This document shows, piece after piece, positions 21,428 to 21,772 of a stretch of 21,772 nucleotides of DNA (position 1 is its first letter; each line of letters starts with the position of its first letter). Source of the stretch: an uncultured Flavobacterium sp. (lineage in GTDB: Bacteria; Bacteroidota; Bacteroidia; Flavobacteriales; Flavobacteriaceae); assembly GCF_946220915.1 (NCBI RefSeq), contig NZ_CAMIHH010000052.1:1-21772 (forward strand), in the 5' to 3' direction. The position numbers and the translations under genes are program-made. The notes beneath the pieces are model-generated. The model worked only from the letters and a program-made list of their open reading frames with translations, was not told the DNA's origin and did not search any database.

Positions 21428-21772
21428 ATGTTTGAAAAACTGCGTAACAGGCTGACAGCTTTTTTTGACAATCCGAAGGATGTGCCTTTGCTGGCAGGAT
21501 TTATTTGCGGACTTTATCCGTTCCTGTTTTTTTACAGTAACAATTATACTTCGGTGAATTCTTGGTCTCACGCCGGTTTTTTCTTCCTTGTTTCGGTAAT
21601 TATTTGCACCATAGCTACTGTTATTTTTTATTATCTCTTTGCGCTTCACCCAAAACTGAGACAGTACGGCAAGCATTTGCTGTTTGTGCTTCCTGTGATG
21701 ATCATGGCATCAATGCTTTCTTATGCAATGTTTTTTACTTTTAAAAAAAAGATATTGCTTGCACTGTTGATT
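21428..21772 (+). CDS. Multi-pass membrane protein, N-terminal part
   Basis: This gene is cut by the right edge; 115 codons are visible from ATG 21428 and the frame is open to the end of the window. The protein begins MFEKLRNRLTAFFDNPKDVP and has hydrophobic segments at about residues 20-36, 49-71, 84-102 and 108 onward. The ATG directly follows the TAA of the preceding methyltransferase gene, so translation is probably coupled. By position after a DPGTG protein and a NoeA-like gene, it may be the membrane part of a sulfatase- or phosphatase-like surface-modifying enzyme. That is inference from context: no catalytic motif is visible in this part. Confidence 0.7.
   Translation, partial: MFEKLRNRLTAFFDNPKDVPLLAGFICGLYPFLFFYSNNYTSVNSWSHAGFFFLVSVIICTIATVIFYYLFALHPKLRQYGKHLLFVLPVMIMASMLSYAMFFTFKKKILLALLI

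Noticed and set aside
1..21772. tRNA, rRNA, CRISPR array, insertion sequence or prophage
   Set aside because: No cloverleaf, rRNA core sequence, regularly spaced repeats or transposase/integrase motifs were seen.

Overview
The window looks like chromosome of a Flavobacterium-like member of the Bacteroidetes. Four things support this: a T9SS cargo protein with a gliding-motility (CHU_C-type) C-terminus; promoters of the Bacteroidetes TTTG/TAnnTTTG type instead of -35/-10 boxes; almost no usable Shine-Dalgarno sequences and very short leaders; and ordinary flavobacterial housekeeping proteins. It is densely coding. I see no rRNA, tRNA, CRISPR array, transposase or prophage gene, and no gene-free stretch longer than 300 bases.

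Left part (1-8.6 kb): the 3' end of a minimal nucleotidyltransferase gene lies 5 nt before parC (topoisomerase IV subunit A), which ends in a strong two-way terminator. Converging on it is a tightly packed minus-strand run, transcribed from about 6.69 kb leftwards: SAM methyltransferase, ZIP metal transporter, MurQ (peptidoglycan recycling), DUF6095-like membrane protein, small lipoprotein, and then a TerC-family membrane protein. Divergent from it is a THUMP-domain 23S rRNA methyltransferase (RlmL type), followed by a small membrane protein.

Middle part (8.4-11.3 kb): a PadR regulator and a two-TM protein overlap by 4 nt. Their promoter carries an inverted repeat over the -7 box and appears to give a leaderless mRNA. 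Downstream is a 58-aa gene that repeats the membrane hairpin of the 144-aa partner, including a shared FK-x-MHWP motif. Divergently, two secreted/outer-membrane proteins (a lipocalin-sized unknown and a beta-barrel) form a pair. A 139-aa orphan protein follows.

Middle-right (11.4-14.8 kb): a three-gene operon of a VWA protein, a membrane-anchored protein of unknown function and a MoxR-type AAA+ ATPase. The middle gene is lower in GC than its partners in the blocks I counted by hand. This is my best candidate for an undescribed system. It ends beside a 63-nt hairpin element with 23-nt arms, whose only three mismatches become G-U pairs in the minus-strand RNA.

Right part (14.9 kb-end): an AlkD-like DNA alkylation repair protein, a DUF3052 protein, a 1223-aa secreted T9SS protein with four tandem ~206-aa repeats, and the start of a second cassette. 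That cassette holds a 66-aa DPGTG membrane protein, a NoeA-like protein that seems to join a kinase-like half to a methyltransferase, and a multi-pass membrane protein cut by the window edge.
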